NCBI GenBank assembly: GCA_963717635.1
Contig: OY970347.1
Span: forward strand, 1,054,001-1,118,000
Origin: JALZKA01 sp963717635
Lineage (GTDB): Bacteria > Actinomycetota > Thermoleophilia > Solirubrobacterales > 70-9
DNA: 64,000 nt
Direction: 5' to 3'
Shown here: positions 7,322-15,294 of the stretch, piece by piece
How the letters are laid out: every line of letters begins with the position of its first letter
How positions within the stretch are numbered: position 1 is the first letter of the stretch
Notes under the pieces: model-generated
The model's database searches: none
What the model was told of the DNA's origin: nothing
What the model saw: only the letters and a program-made list of their open reading frames with translations
Translations under genes and position numbers: made by a program

Positions 7322-8502
7322 CCGGGCTGGCGGCGACTCTCGCCGCCTGCTTCGTTCTCGTCCTGAGCGCTCCCGCGAGTGGAGCTGTCCCGCCCGAGCC
7401 GCCGAGCGACCTGCCGGCCAGCAACTGGCTCCTTGTCGACGAGCAGTCCGGCGACGTGCTCGCCGAGCGCGACGCGGACGACCCGCGTCCGATCGCCAGC
7501 GCGACTAAGCTGATGACCGCGTTCATCGCGCTCCGCGAGCTGAGCCCGCGCGACGAGGTCACGGCTCCGAAATACACGGGGGCTCCTGCGGAGTCACTGA
7601 TGGGCCTCGAGGCCGGGGAGGTCGTGAGCGTGCGCGACCTCCTCTACGGCCTGCTGATCGCCTCCGGCAACGACGCCGCAACTGCATTGGCTATCCGGGT
7701 CACCGGATCGGTGCCCGACTTCGTCGCGCGCATGAACGAGGTCGCCGGGCGGATCGGGCTTGACGAGACGACGTACACGGACCCGATCGGACTGGACGGC
7801 GGCAACGTCTCAAGCGCGCGCGACCTGGTGGCGCTCGCGATCCGGCTGCGGCGCGACCGACTGTTCCGGAAGATCGTGGACACCGAGCGAGTGACCGTGG
7901 GCTTGGATCCGAACGAGCACCGGCTCGTGAATCGCAACACGCTCGTGTTGGATGAGCCGTTCGTAAACGGCGTCAAGACCGGCACGACGCTGGCGGCGGG
8001 CTTCGTGCTGGTCGCCTCCGGTGAGCGCCGGGGCGTCGAGCTGGTCTCGGCGCTCCTGGGCGCGCCCGGCGAGGCCGATCGCGACGCCGCCACGCTCGAG
8101 CTTCTCGACTACGGCCACTCGCTCTACCGCCGCCGGACGCTCGTCGCCGATGGCGAGCGGCTCGCGACGCTGCGCCTTGGTGACGGTCGCGGTCAGCTGG
8201 CGCTGGTAGCGGACGGGACGGTCACGGCGGTTACCCGCGCCGACCAGCGCGCCAGGGTCAGCTACGACCCGCCGCCCATCCCCACGGACGCGATCGCTCG
8301 CGGGGAATCGTTCGGGACGGCACAGGTGACTTTGGCTGGCCGTGAGGCCGGCACTGTGGCCGTGGTCGCTGCGCGCGCCGTCGCGGGGCCCCCCGAAACG
8401 GGATTGCCCGACTGGGCCTGGGTCGCCTTCGCCGGCGCCGGCACGGTCGCTCTGGGCTTGGCGATCGCCGCGATCGTCGTCGCGAGGCGCCCGCCTCGGT
8501 AG
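7318..8502 (+). CDS. dacA: D-alanyl-D-alanine carboxypeptidase (low-molecular-weight PBP), apparent CTG start
   Basis: Peptidase S11 enzyme trimming the terminal D-Ala of peptidoglycan stem peptides. The three active-site motifs are present: SATK (Ser61-Lys64), SGN (116-118) and KTG (220-222). An N-terminal hydrophobic signal starts immediately at CTG 7318 and ends at ASGA; a C-terminal membrane helix lies near residues 367-388. No ATG, GTG or TTG occurs in frame for a long way upstream of the signal, and CTG 7318 overlaps the LysM gene stop. The signal lacks the usual basic N-terminal residues. 394 residues is typical of the family. Confidence 0.88.
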   Translation: MTGLAATLAACFVLVLSAPASGAVPPEPPSDLPASNWLLVDEQSGDVLAERDADDPRPIASATKLMTAFIALRELSPRDEVTAPKYTGAPAESLMGLEAGEVVSVRDLLYGLLIASGNDAATALAIRVTGSVPDFVARMNEVAGRIGLDETTYTDPIGLDGGNVSSARDLVALAIRLRRDRLFRKIVDTERVTVGLDPNEHRLVNRNTLVLDEPFVNGVKTGTTLAAGFVLVASGERRGVELVSALLGAPGEADRDAATLELLDYGHSLYRRRTLVADGERLATLRLGDGRGQLALVADGTVTAVTRADQRARVSYDPPPIPTDAIARGESFGTAQVTLAGREAGTVAVVAARAVAGPPETGLPDWAWVAFAGAGTVALGLAIAAIVVARRPPR

Positions 8503-8505
8503 TCT
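8500..8505 (+). promoter_or_regulatory. Possible -10 box of the sugar-kinase gene
   Basis: TAGTCT, overlapping the dacA stop codon, lies 10 nt before GTG 8516. This matches the TAnnnT-short gap-start arrangement seen repeatedly in the window. Confidence 0.35.
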
Positions 8506-8515
8506 GGCGTCCGGC

Positions 8516-9475
8516 GTGATCCTCACCGTCACCCTCAACGCCGCCATCGACCGCACCGTGGCGGTTCCCAACTTCCGGCTCTCGCAGCGCCACCGCGCGG
8601 TCGAGTCGCAAACCGTGGCCGGCGGCAAGGGCGTCAACGTCGCCCGGGCGCTGAAGCTGCTCGGCCGCCCGGTGATCGCTACCGGCCTGGTCGGTGGAGC
8701 GACCGGCACCCGGATCCTTGAGCAGCTCGCCGAGGAGTCGATCCTCAACGACTTCACGCGGATCGAGGGCGAATCGCGCACGAACCTCTCGGTCGTCGAT
8801 CCGACGACCGGGGAGCAGACCGAGATCAACGAGCGCGGCCCGCGCGTGACCCCGGACGAGGTGGATCGGTTCGTCGAGAAGCTGCTCTACCTCGCGCAGG
8901 GCGCGACGATCTGCGTCCTCGCGGGCTCGACCCCGCCCGGCTCGGCCCCGGACGTCTACGCCCGGCTGGTCGCCGAGCTCAAGACGCTCGGGGTCATCTC
9001 GGTGCTCGACACCGACGGCGAGCAGATGCGTGCTGGCCTCCGCTCCGAGCCGGCCGTGGTGGCACCCAACGTCCGCGAAGCGGAGGAGGCGGTCGGCCAT
9101 GAGTTCAACGACGCCGACGACCAGGCGCTTGGGCTCTCGGGGCTGATCGAGATGGGGGCCGGCGACGCGATCATCACGAACCCTCGCGGCTGCGCCGCGA
9201 TCGTCGGCCAGGGACAGGACCGGCGACGCTTCGACGTCGAGATCGAGCAGCTCGACCCGATCGCGGCCGTGGGCTCTGGCGACGTCTTCCTCGCCGGATA
9301 CGTGGCGGCGCGCTACGAGGGCGCTTCGCCACGCGATTGCCTGGCATACGGGGTCGCCTGCGGCGCCCAGTCCACCCAGCATTTCGGCGCCGGGACGCTG
9401 GATCCGCGCGAGGTCGAGCGGCTTTTGCAGCGCGTTCAGGTCGAGGAGCTGGACGTGCCGGCCGGCGTGGCCTGA
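8516..9475 (+). CDS. PfkB-family hexose kinase (1-phosphofructokinase-like)
   Basis: 319 residues from GTG 8516. Begins ILTVTLNAAIDRTV, the characteristic 1-phosphofructokinase/tagatose-6-P kinase opening, then GGKGVNVARAL (PfkB signature 1), GSTPPGS and the C-terminal catalytic AVGSGDVFLAGY, in which the conserved Asp acts as base. It phosphorylates a sugar phosphate such as fructose 1-phosphate. No PTS gene is adjacent, so the physiological substrate is open. A terminator hairpin lies about 75 nt downstream. Confidence 0.85.
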   Translation: MILTVTLNAAIDRTVAVPNFRLSQRHRAVESQTVAGGKGVNVARALKLLGRPVIATGLVGGATGTRILEQLAEESILNDFTRIEGESRTNLSVVDPTTGEQTEINERGPRVTPDEVDRFVEKLLYLAQGATICVLAGSTPPGSAPDVYARLVAELKTLGVISVLDTDGEQMRAGLRSEPAVVAPNVREAEEAVGHEFNDADDQALGLSGLIEMGAGDAIITNPRGCAAIVGQGQDRRRFDVEIEQLDPIAAVGSGDVFLAGYVAARYEGASPRDCLAYGVACGAQSTQHFGAGTLDPREVERLLQRVQVEELDVPAGVA

Positions 9476-9490
9476 GCGCCGGTTTACCGC

Positions 9491-9499
9491 TGTTATCAT
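9491..9499 (+). promoter_or_regulatory. Extended -10 promoter preceding a terminator
   Basis: TGTTATCAT supplies a TGn extension and hexamer TATCAT (5 of 6 to TATAAT), the same core as the HU promoter. Expected start near 9506, only about 45 nt before a strong intrinsic terminator. Confidence 0.5.
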
Positions 9500-9505
9500 C
9501 GCCAG

Positions 9506-9575
9506 GACCTTGGATATCCGGGTCCCCGCCTCGCAGATTGCGGATTCGAAGCCCCTTTCCGAGGGGCTTTTCTCG
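9506..9575 (+). ncRNA. Candidate short structured RNA or attenuated leader
   Basis: Between an extended -10 promoter and an intrinsic terminator there is room for a transcript of about 70 nt. It can form GGACC/GGUCC, CCGC/GCGG and the terminator stem. No open frame of note is present. It could be a small RNA or the attenuated leader of guaB3, which also has a promoter-like TAGCCT after the terminator. I recognise no known RNA family. Prediction only. Confidence 0.3.
9549..9574 (+). terminator. Intrinsic terminator between pfkB-type gene and guaB3
   Basis: An 8-bp perfect stem AAGCCCCT/AGGGGCTT with a 5-nt loop (TTCCG) followed by TTTCTC. It ends transcription from the sugar kinase gene and from the promoter at 9491. 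Confidence 0.75.
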
Positions 9576-9589
9576 TCCGCGAACGAACG

Positions 9590-9595
9590 TAGCCT
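9590..9595 (+). promoter_or_regulatory. Probable -10 box of guaB3
   Basis: TAGCCT lies after the terminator. A Shine-Dalgarno (AGAGGAG) follows about 15-20 nt later and sets GTG 9626 as the guaB3 start. Confidence 0.35.
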
Positions 9596-9625
9596 GGACC
9601 CTCCTAGAAAGAGGAGCTGAATCGG

Positions 9626-10831
9626 GTGGAAGTCGAAATCGGGCGCGGCAAGAAGGGCAGGCGGGCCTACGGGTTCGACGACATCGCGATCGTGCCGTCG
9701 CGGCGCACCCGGGATCCGGACGACGTCGACATCTCCTGGAACCTCGGTCCGTACCGCTTCGAGCTGCCGCTGCTGGCCTCCGCGATGGACGGCGTCGTTA
9801 GCCCGAAGACGGCGATCGAGCTCGGCGGCCTGGGCGGGCTCGGCGTGCTGAATCTCGAGGGCATCTGGTCGCGCTACGAGGACGCCGACGAGCAGCTCGA
9901 CCGGATCGCACAGGCGCCGCCGGAGCTCGCCACCCGGACCATGCAGGAGGTCTACGGGCGGCCGGTCGACCCTGAGCTGATCGCCAAGCGGGTAGAGGAG
10001 ATCAAGGCAGCCGGGGTAGTGGCAGCCGGGTCGCTGACGCCTCAGAGGGTCACCGACTACTACGAGGTCGCGCTCGAGGCCGGGCTTGACATCCTCGTGA
10101 TCCAGGGCACGGTGATCTCAGCCGAGCACGTCTCGACCAAGTCCGAGCCCCTGAACCTGAAGGAGTTCATCGCCGAGGTCCCGGTCCCTGTCGTGGCGGG
10201 GGGCTGCGCCTCGTACTCGACCGGCCTGCACCTGATGCGGACCGGCGCGGTCGGCGTCCTCGTCGGGGTCGGTCCCGGAGCGGCCTGCACCACGCGCGGG
10301 GTGCTTGGCCTGGGCGTGCCGCAGGCTACGGCGATCGCCGACGTGGCCGCCGCCCGCTCACAGCACATGCTCGAGACCGGGGAGTACTGCAACGTCGTCG
10401 CCGACGGCGGCATGCGGACCGGGGGAGATGTCTCGAAGGCGATCGCCTGTGGCGCCGACGCCGTGATGATCGGCTCGCCCCTGGCCCGCGCCAAGCAGGC
10501 GCCTGGCCGTGGCTTCCACTGGGGCATGGCGACGTTCCACCCCACGTTGCCGCGCGGAACGCGCGTTGCGACGCTCCAGGACGGTACCCTCGACGAGATC
10601 CTGCTCGGCCCGGCCCAGGAGAACGACGGAACGTTCAACCTGATGGGGGCGCTGCGCACCTCGATGGCCACCTGCGGGTACGAGGACATCCGCGACTTCC
10701 AGCGGGCCGAGGTGATGGTCGCGCCGGCGCTCCAGACCGAGGGCAAGCAGCTCCAGCGCTCGCAGTCGGTCGGGATGGGGTCGAACGGGCGGGCGGTCGT
10801 TTCAGCGGGAGTTTCCGTCTCGGATGACTGA
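9626..10831 (+). CDS. guaB3: GuaB3-family IMP dehydrogenase-related protein
   Basis: 401 residues, a TIM barrel without the CBS pair of classical GuaB. Opening KKGRRAYGFDDIAIVPSRRT, SAMDGVV, and the catalytic loop GPGAACTTR (Cys near 221) identify the GuaB3 family, which oxidises IMP to XMP or closely related chemistry. Later motifs VADGGMRTGGDVSKAIACGA and VMIGSPLARAKQAP bind the nucleotide phosphate. Start GTG 9626 is supported by an upstream GAGGAG. It overlaps guaA by 8 nt, so XMP formation and its amination to GMP are coupled in one operon. Confidence 0.88.
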   Translation: MEVEIGRGKKGRRAYGFDDIAIVPSRRTRDPDDVDISWNLGPYRFELPLLASAMDGVVSPKTAIELGGLGGLGVLNLEGIWSRYEDADEQLDRIAQAPPELATRTMQEVYGRPVDPELIAKRVEEIKAAGVVAAGSLTPQRVTDYYEVALEAGLDILVIQGTVISAEHVSTKSEPLNLKEFIAEVPVPVVAGGCASYSTGLHLMRTGAVGVLVGVGPGAACTTRGVLGLGVPQATAIADVAAARSQHMLETGEYCNVVADGGMRTGGDVSKAIACGADAVMIGSPLARAKQAPGRGFHWGMATFHPTLPRGTRVATLQDGTLDEILLGPAQENDGTFNLMGALRTSMATCGYEDIRDFQRAEVMVAPALQTEGKQLQRSQSVGMGSNGRAVVSAGVSVSDD

Positions 10832-12473
10832 AGCTCCGGCCGAGGTCCCGGCCTCGGCCACCGCGGCGCGCGACATCTTGGAGGGCGAACCCGCGTCCCC
10901 CGCGGCGCTCGACGTCCCGCGACCCGAGTCGGCGCGCGAGGAGGTGCTGGTTCTCGACTACGGCGGCCAGTACTCGCAGCTGATTGCGCGGCGGATCCGC
11001 GAATGCGGGGTGTTCGCCGAGCTCCTGCCGAGCGACACGCCGCTGGAGCGGATTCGCGAGCGCGCGCCGCGGGCCCTCGTCCTTTCCGGCGGACCGGCTT
11101 CGGTCTACGCCGACGGCGCGCCGGCGCTGCGCACCGAGCTGCTCGATCTGGGAATCCCCGTGCTGGGCATCTGTTACGGCATGCAGGCGATGGCGCTGGC
11201 GCTTGGCGGCAGGGTCGAGGGTGCCGAGGCCGGTGAGTTCGGCAGGACGGCACTGAATCTCTCGGGGAACGGCGGCCGGCTCCTGGCCGGCCTGCCGCCC
11301 GAGCAGCAGGCCTGGATGAGCCATCGCGACTGCGTCCTCCAGGCGCCCGCGGGCTTCGAGGCGCTCGCCGCCAGTCCGGGCTCGCCCGTCGCGGCGTTCG
11401 AGTCGGTCGAGCGCGGGCTCTACGGGATCCAGTTCCACCCCGAGGTCGTCCACACCCCGTACGGCACGCAAATCCTGGAGCGCTTCCTGCGCGAGATCGC
11501 CGGCTGTGAGCAGCGCTGGTCGCCGGCCTCGGTGATCGACGAGCAGGTGCAGCGCATCCGCGCGCAGGTCGGTGACGCCGAGGTCATTTGCGGGCTCTCC
11601 GGCGGCGTCGACTCGGCAACCGCGGCGGCGCTCGTCCACCGCGCGATCGGCGACCAGCTCACCTGCGTGCTCGTCGACCACGGCCTGCTTCGGTTAAACG
11701 AGGCGGAGCAGGTGGTGCACGCGTTCCGCGAGGAGCTGGGGGTCAAGCTGGTTCACGTCGATGCCGAGCAGCGCTTCCTCGATCGCCTCGCCGGCCAGGA
11801 GGACCCGGAGACCAAGCGCAAGATCATCGGCGCCGAGTTCATCCGCGTCTTCGAGGACGAGGCCCGCAAGCTCAGGGGCGCACGGTTCCTGGTCCAGGGC
11901 ACGCTCTACTCGGACGTGATCGAGTCGGGCGGAGAGGGGCACGGCGCCGCGACGATCAAGTCGCACCACAACGTCGGCGGACTGCCCGAGGACCTGGATT
12001 TCGAGCTGATCGAGCCGCTGCGGATGCTGTTCAAGGACGAGGTCCGCGCCGTGGCGACCGAGTTGGGGCTGCCGGACAAGTTCGTCTGGCGCCAGCCCTT
12101 CCCAGGTCCTGGTCTCGGGATCCGCGTGGTCGGCGGCGAGGTGACCCGCGAGCGCCTCGACATCCTCCGCGACGCCGACGCGATCCTTCAGGAGGAGATT
12201 CGCGCTGCGGGCCTCTATCGGGAGCTCTGGCAGTCGTTCTGCGTGCTGCCGGTGGTGCGGTCGGTCGGGGTGCAGGGCGATGGGCGCACCTACGCATACC
12301 CGATCGTGATCCGCGCGGTTACGTCGGAGGACGCGATGACCGCCGATTGGGCGCGGCTCCCGTACGAACTGCTCGAGCGCGTCTCGAACCGGATCATCAA
12401 TGAGGTCCCGGGCGTGAACCGTGTGGCGCTCGACATCTCGTCGAAGCCGCCCGCGACGATCGAGTGGGAGTAG
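10824..12473 (+). CDS. guaA: GMP synthase (glutamine-hydrolysing)
   Basis: 549 residues: class I glutamine amidotransferase domain (DYGGQYSQLIARR from residue 45, nucleophile in GICYGMQ at Cys117, FHPEVVHTPYG), then the ATP-pyrophosphatase domain (GLSGGVDSATAA near 256-267) and the C-terminal dimerisation domain ending SSKPPATIEWE. Converts XMP to GMP. The first 40 residues, Ala/Pro/Glu-rich, precede the normal start of the family and are probably a disordered extension. A diverged second copy of codons around 12152-12310 occurs at 17104-17280. Confidence 0.95.
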   Translation: MTEAPAEVPASATAARDILEGEPASPAALDVPRPESAREEVLVLDYGGQYSQLIARRIRECGVFAELLPSDTPLERIRERAPRALVLSGGPASVYADGAPALRTELLDLGIPVLGICYGMQAMALALGGRVEGAEAGEFGRTALNLSGNGGRLLAGLPPEQQAWMSHRDCVLQAPAGFEALAASPGSPVAAFESVERGLYGIQFHPEVVHTPYGTQILERFLREIAGCEQRWSPASVIDEQVQRIRAQVGDAEVICGLSGGVDSATAAALVHRAIGDQLTCVLVDHGLLRLNEAEQVVHAFREELGVKLVHVDAEQRFLDRLAGQEDPETKRKIIGAEFIRVFEDEARKLRGARFLVQGTLYSDVIESGGEGHGAATIKSHHNVGGLPEDLDFELIEPLRMLFKDEVRAVATELGLPDKFVWRQPFPGPGLGIRVVGGEVTRERLDILRDADAILQEEIRAAGLYRELWQSFCVLPVVRSVGVQGDGRTYAYPIVIRAVTSEDAMTADWARLPYELLERVSNRIINEVPGVNRVALDISSKPPATIEWE

Positions 12474-12536
12474 GCGGAAACCGCCTCCAGCTCGTCATTC
12501 GGTGTTGGCGCGGCGCCTGCAACGGGCGCAGCGGCC

Positions 12537-12542
12537 TAGGCT
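12537..12542 (+). promoter_or_regulatory. Possible -10 box of the AprA-like gene
   Basis: TAGGCT lies 10 nt before GTG 12553 and supports that codon as the start rather than frames reaching back into guaA. Confidence 0.4.
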
Positions 12543-12552
12543 TGGCAGAACC

Positions 12553-15294
12553 GTGACTCGTCTGCGGGAACGACAGTCGGCTCAACCGCTAGACCCGCGT
12601 GCTGAGGTTCGGCGGGCAGTCTTCCTGCACCAGGATGGTCTGATGCTGGCCTCGGTGCTCTCGGGCCTAGAGCGCACTGGGGTCCTCGAGCCCTCGCTGG
12701 GCGCCGTGCGATCCGTTTCCGAGCTCCTGCCAAACGTCCCTTCGAACGGATTCGGCTACCTGCGGGTGGCCCTCCGCTGTCTTGCCAGCGCGGGGTGGAT
12801 TGAGCCCCAGCTTTCGACTGAGCCCGCATCGGCCCGCGTGCGCTGGACGGACGACGGTCGAATCGTCGCGGCGCACCGTGAGGAGTATCTGGCGGTCGGT
12901 CGATATCTGCTGGAGTTCCAGCATTCCGATCCGGAGGCGTATTCGCGCGCATGGCAACCGGCGACCGTCTCGCTGTTTGAGGCCTTGGTGCAACGTGCGC
13001 TAGACGGTTGGCATCTCGGAAGTGAAATCCCAGCGGAGCTAAGGGCTGTGGTGGTCGCGCATCTCGATGGCGGTCTCCTCGTTCCAGCGATGCTCCGCCT
13101 CCACGGGATTGGCGCTGTGGGGGAGGGCGGCCTCATTTCCAACGCGGACGACGGCTGGACGCGGCATGTGATCGAACTGCTCCGGCACGTCGGATGGCTG
13201 CAGGGCGATTCGTTGCGCTGGAACCAGGCCGGCGAGGTCGCGCGTTCGTCATCGACGCACTACGGCCTGGCTGCGTCGTATCTGCCGCTCCTGGCGAGAC
13301 TGCCCGAGCTCTTCCTCGGCTCCGAGACGACAAGCTCCTCGCTGGACTCGCCCGGGCCGGAGTGGCATGTGAATCGGAGCTTGAATGTGACCGCCAGCGG
13401 CGCGGCCCACGGCCGTTATTTCGCGGACGCCGAGGACATCATCTGCGATCTCTTCAACCGTGAGCCGCCGACCGGACAGCCACGCTTTGTCGCCGACATG
13501 GGTTGTGGCGACGGCAGCTGGCTGGCGGCGATCTACGGAGCTGTGCGTTCGCGAACTCTGCGCGGACTGCATCTTGCCTCGGATCCTCTGATCATGGTGG
13601 GACTCGATGCCAACGCTGCTGCGCTGGAACGCGCCCGGGCGGTGCTCGATCAGCACGAGGTCCCATCTCTACTGGTTCGGGGCGACATCAGCGATCCAGA
13701 CGAGGTTGCCGGGCTGCTGGCGGCGCGCGGCCTCCAGATGGAGGACGGGCTTCATGTTCGCTCGTTCATCGATCACGATCGCGACTACCGCGGGGCAGAC
13801 GGCCGATTGCCGTCCCGGGGGTGGGCAACCGGCGCCTACGTGGGACCGGACGGCGCGGTCTTATCGGCCGAGGAAGTCGAGCGCGACCTGGTCGGACACC
13901 TCAAGCGGTGGGTGCCGCATGTGCAGCGTCATGGCCTGGTCATACTCGAAGCGCACAGCGTGCCGCCTTCCGTCTCGCGGCGGCACCTCGGCGCGCTTCA
14001 CAGCATTGCGTTCGACGCCTACCACGGGTTCTCACATCAGTATCCGGTCGAGCACGCCTCATTCCTGAACGCGTCACGGGCAGCGATGCTTGAGCCCGAT
14101 CCGGCCTGGGCCCGTAGGTACCCGACGAGTCGCCCGTTCGTTGCGGTCAGTCTTAACCGGTTCGTCAGCGCCGAGGAGACGTTCGCCTTGCCGGTTTCGG
14201 GAGAGGCCTCGCACAAGGGTGGGGATTGGTCGCCCGATTCGGGTCTCGACGTCAGCGATGGAGAAGAACTCCATCACCTGCTTTACGAGCGCGGCGACCT
14301 GCGGCAGCCTCGTCCGTGGTGTCTGGCCCCGACCGGCTGGATCGTCGAGCGTGCGCTTGCCCAGATCGAATCCCGGCTTGCTCTCGTGGCGCCCGGAGAC
14401 GTGATCCGGGTACTGGATTACGGAACGGGCACCGGCCTGGCCGCCATCGAGCTGCTCAAGGCGCTCGGGCAACGCGACGTCGAAGCGCGGCTTGAGCTTG
14501 CTGGCGTGCAACTCGAGCTGCACCTCGCCGATCTTCCCTCCGCCTGGTTTGCGCAGGGCTATCAGCTGCTGAGCGGGTGTAAGTGGGCTCGCTTCCACTC
14601 GCTGCGGCGTGCCGACGGAGGCTTCCGTGCCCTGACGGACCTGGTCCCGCCGAACAGTGTCGAGGTGATCATGGCAAGCATGGTGTTCCACCTGATTCCG
14701 CCGGATGTCCTCGGCCGGCTCGCCGCGGAGTTGTCGAGCATTCTTTCGCCCGAGGGCCGGCTCGTTTGGAACTCTCCGGACCTTGGCCCGGCGGGCCGCT
14801 ACGCCGTCCTGTTTCACGATCCCAACCGGTCGCTTCGCAAGCGGTGGGTTTCCTTGCTCGACGGTTACAGCCCGGATGGGACGGTCAGCCCACTCGTTCG
14901 TACCGTGGCGGCCCGGGTGTCGGACACACTTGGACCAGCGGATCGGGACGCCTGCGAGCGGCGAGCATCCAAGCGGATCCTCGCGGTGCCGAACACCGCA
15001 GGGGCCGTTTCGTCGGCGCTCGACGAACATCTGCACGGCGACATTGAAACGCGGACATTCGAAATGCTCGAGGATGAGGTAGTCGATGCACTGCTGGTGC
15101 CGTCGAATGTGGGTGAGTACCTCGCAGAGATCGAGGATTCGACCGAGCGGAACGATGTGGCCACGGCGCTACTGCGTGACCAAGTTCTACCGGAGTTCGC
15201 GTCAGGTCCTGCCGCCACGGGTCTGGGCGTGAACGTCCACTGGACGTTCGGCGAAGCCTCTCCTCGGAGCGAATTCGACGTCGTCGGGATCTAA
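12553..15294 (+). CDS. Large double methyltransferase, AprA MT2-like region plus second class I methyltransferase
   Basis: 913 residues from GTG 12553. The N-terminal ~280 residues are helical and winged-helix-like (AVFLHQDGLMLASVLSGLE). A first SAM domain has FVADMGCGDGSW near 310-321, an acidic strand end in VGLDANAAALERA and the conserved VRSFIDHDRDY near 402. This arrangement resembles the MT2-like region of polyketide loading enzymes such as AprA of apratoxin synthesis. A second class I domain begins IRVLDYGTGTGLAA near 617, followed by IMASMVFHLIPP and LSPEGRLVWNSPD. No polyketide synthase is nearby, so the substrate is unknown. It converges with the acyltransferase-SGNH gene, overlapping by 4 nt. 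Family assignment is from motif memory, hence moderate confidence. Confidence 0.6.
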   Translation: MTRLRERQSAQPLDPRAEVRRAVFLHQDGLMLASVLSGLERTGVLEPSLGAVRSVSELLPNVPSNGFGYLRVALRCLASAGWIEPQLSTEPASARVRWTDDGRIVAAHREEYLAVGRYLLEFQHSDPEAYSRAWQPATVSLFEALVQRALDGWHLGSEIPAELRAVVVAHLDGGLLVPAMLRLHGIGAVGEGGLISNADDGWTRHVIELLRHVGWLQGDSLRWNQAGEVARSSSTHYGLAASYLPLLARLPELFLGSETTSSSLDSPGPEWHVNRSLNVTASGAAHGRYFADAEDIICDLFNREPPTGQPRFVADMGCGDGSWLAAIYGAVRSRTLRGLHLASDPLIMVGLDANAAALERARAVLDQHEVPSLLVRGDISDPDEVAGLLAARGLQMEDGLHVRSFIDHDRDYRGADGRLPSRGWATGAYVGPDGAVLSAEEVERDLVGHLKRWVPHVQRHGLVILEAHSVPPSVSRRHLGALHSIAFDAYHGFSHQYPVEHASFLNASRAAMLEPDPAWARRYPTSRPFVAVSLNRFVSAEETFALPVSGEASHKGGDWSPDSGLDVSDGEELHHLLYERGDLRQPRPWCLAPTGWIVERALAQIESRLALVAPGDVIRVLDYGTGTGLAAIELLKALGQRDVEARLELAGVQLELHLADLPSAWFAQGYQLLSGCKWARFHSLRRADGGFRALTDLVPPNSVEVIMASMVFHLIPPDVLGRLAAELSSILSPEGRLVWNSPDLGPAGRYAVLFHDPNRSLRKRWVSLLDGYSPDGTVSPLVRTVAARVSDTLGPADRDACERRASKRILAVPNTAGAVSSALDEHLHGDIETRTFEMLEDEVVDALLVPSNVGEYLAEIEDSTERNDVATALLRDQVLPEFASGPAATGLGVNVHWTFGEASPRSEFDVVGI

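Noticed and set aside
9535..9560. tRNA-like sequence GGATTCGAAGCCCC
   Set aside because: No acceptor, D or anticodon arms fit around it; the bases form the terminator stem.
12421..12552. An upstream extension of the double methyltransferase into guaA
   Set aside because: It overlaps the conserved guaA end in another frame; TAGGCT 10 nt before GTG 12553 supports the shorter form.
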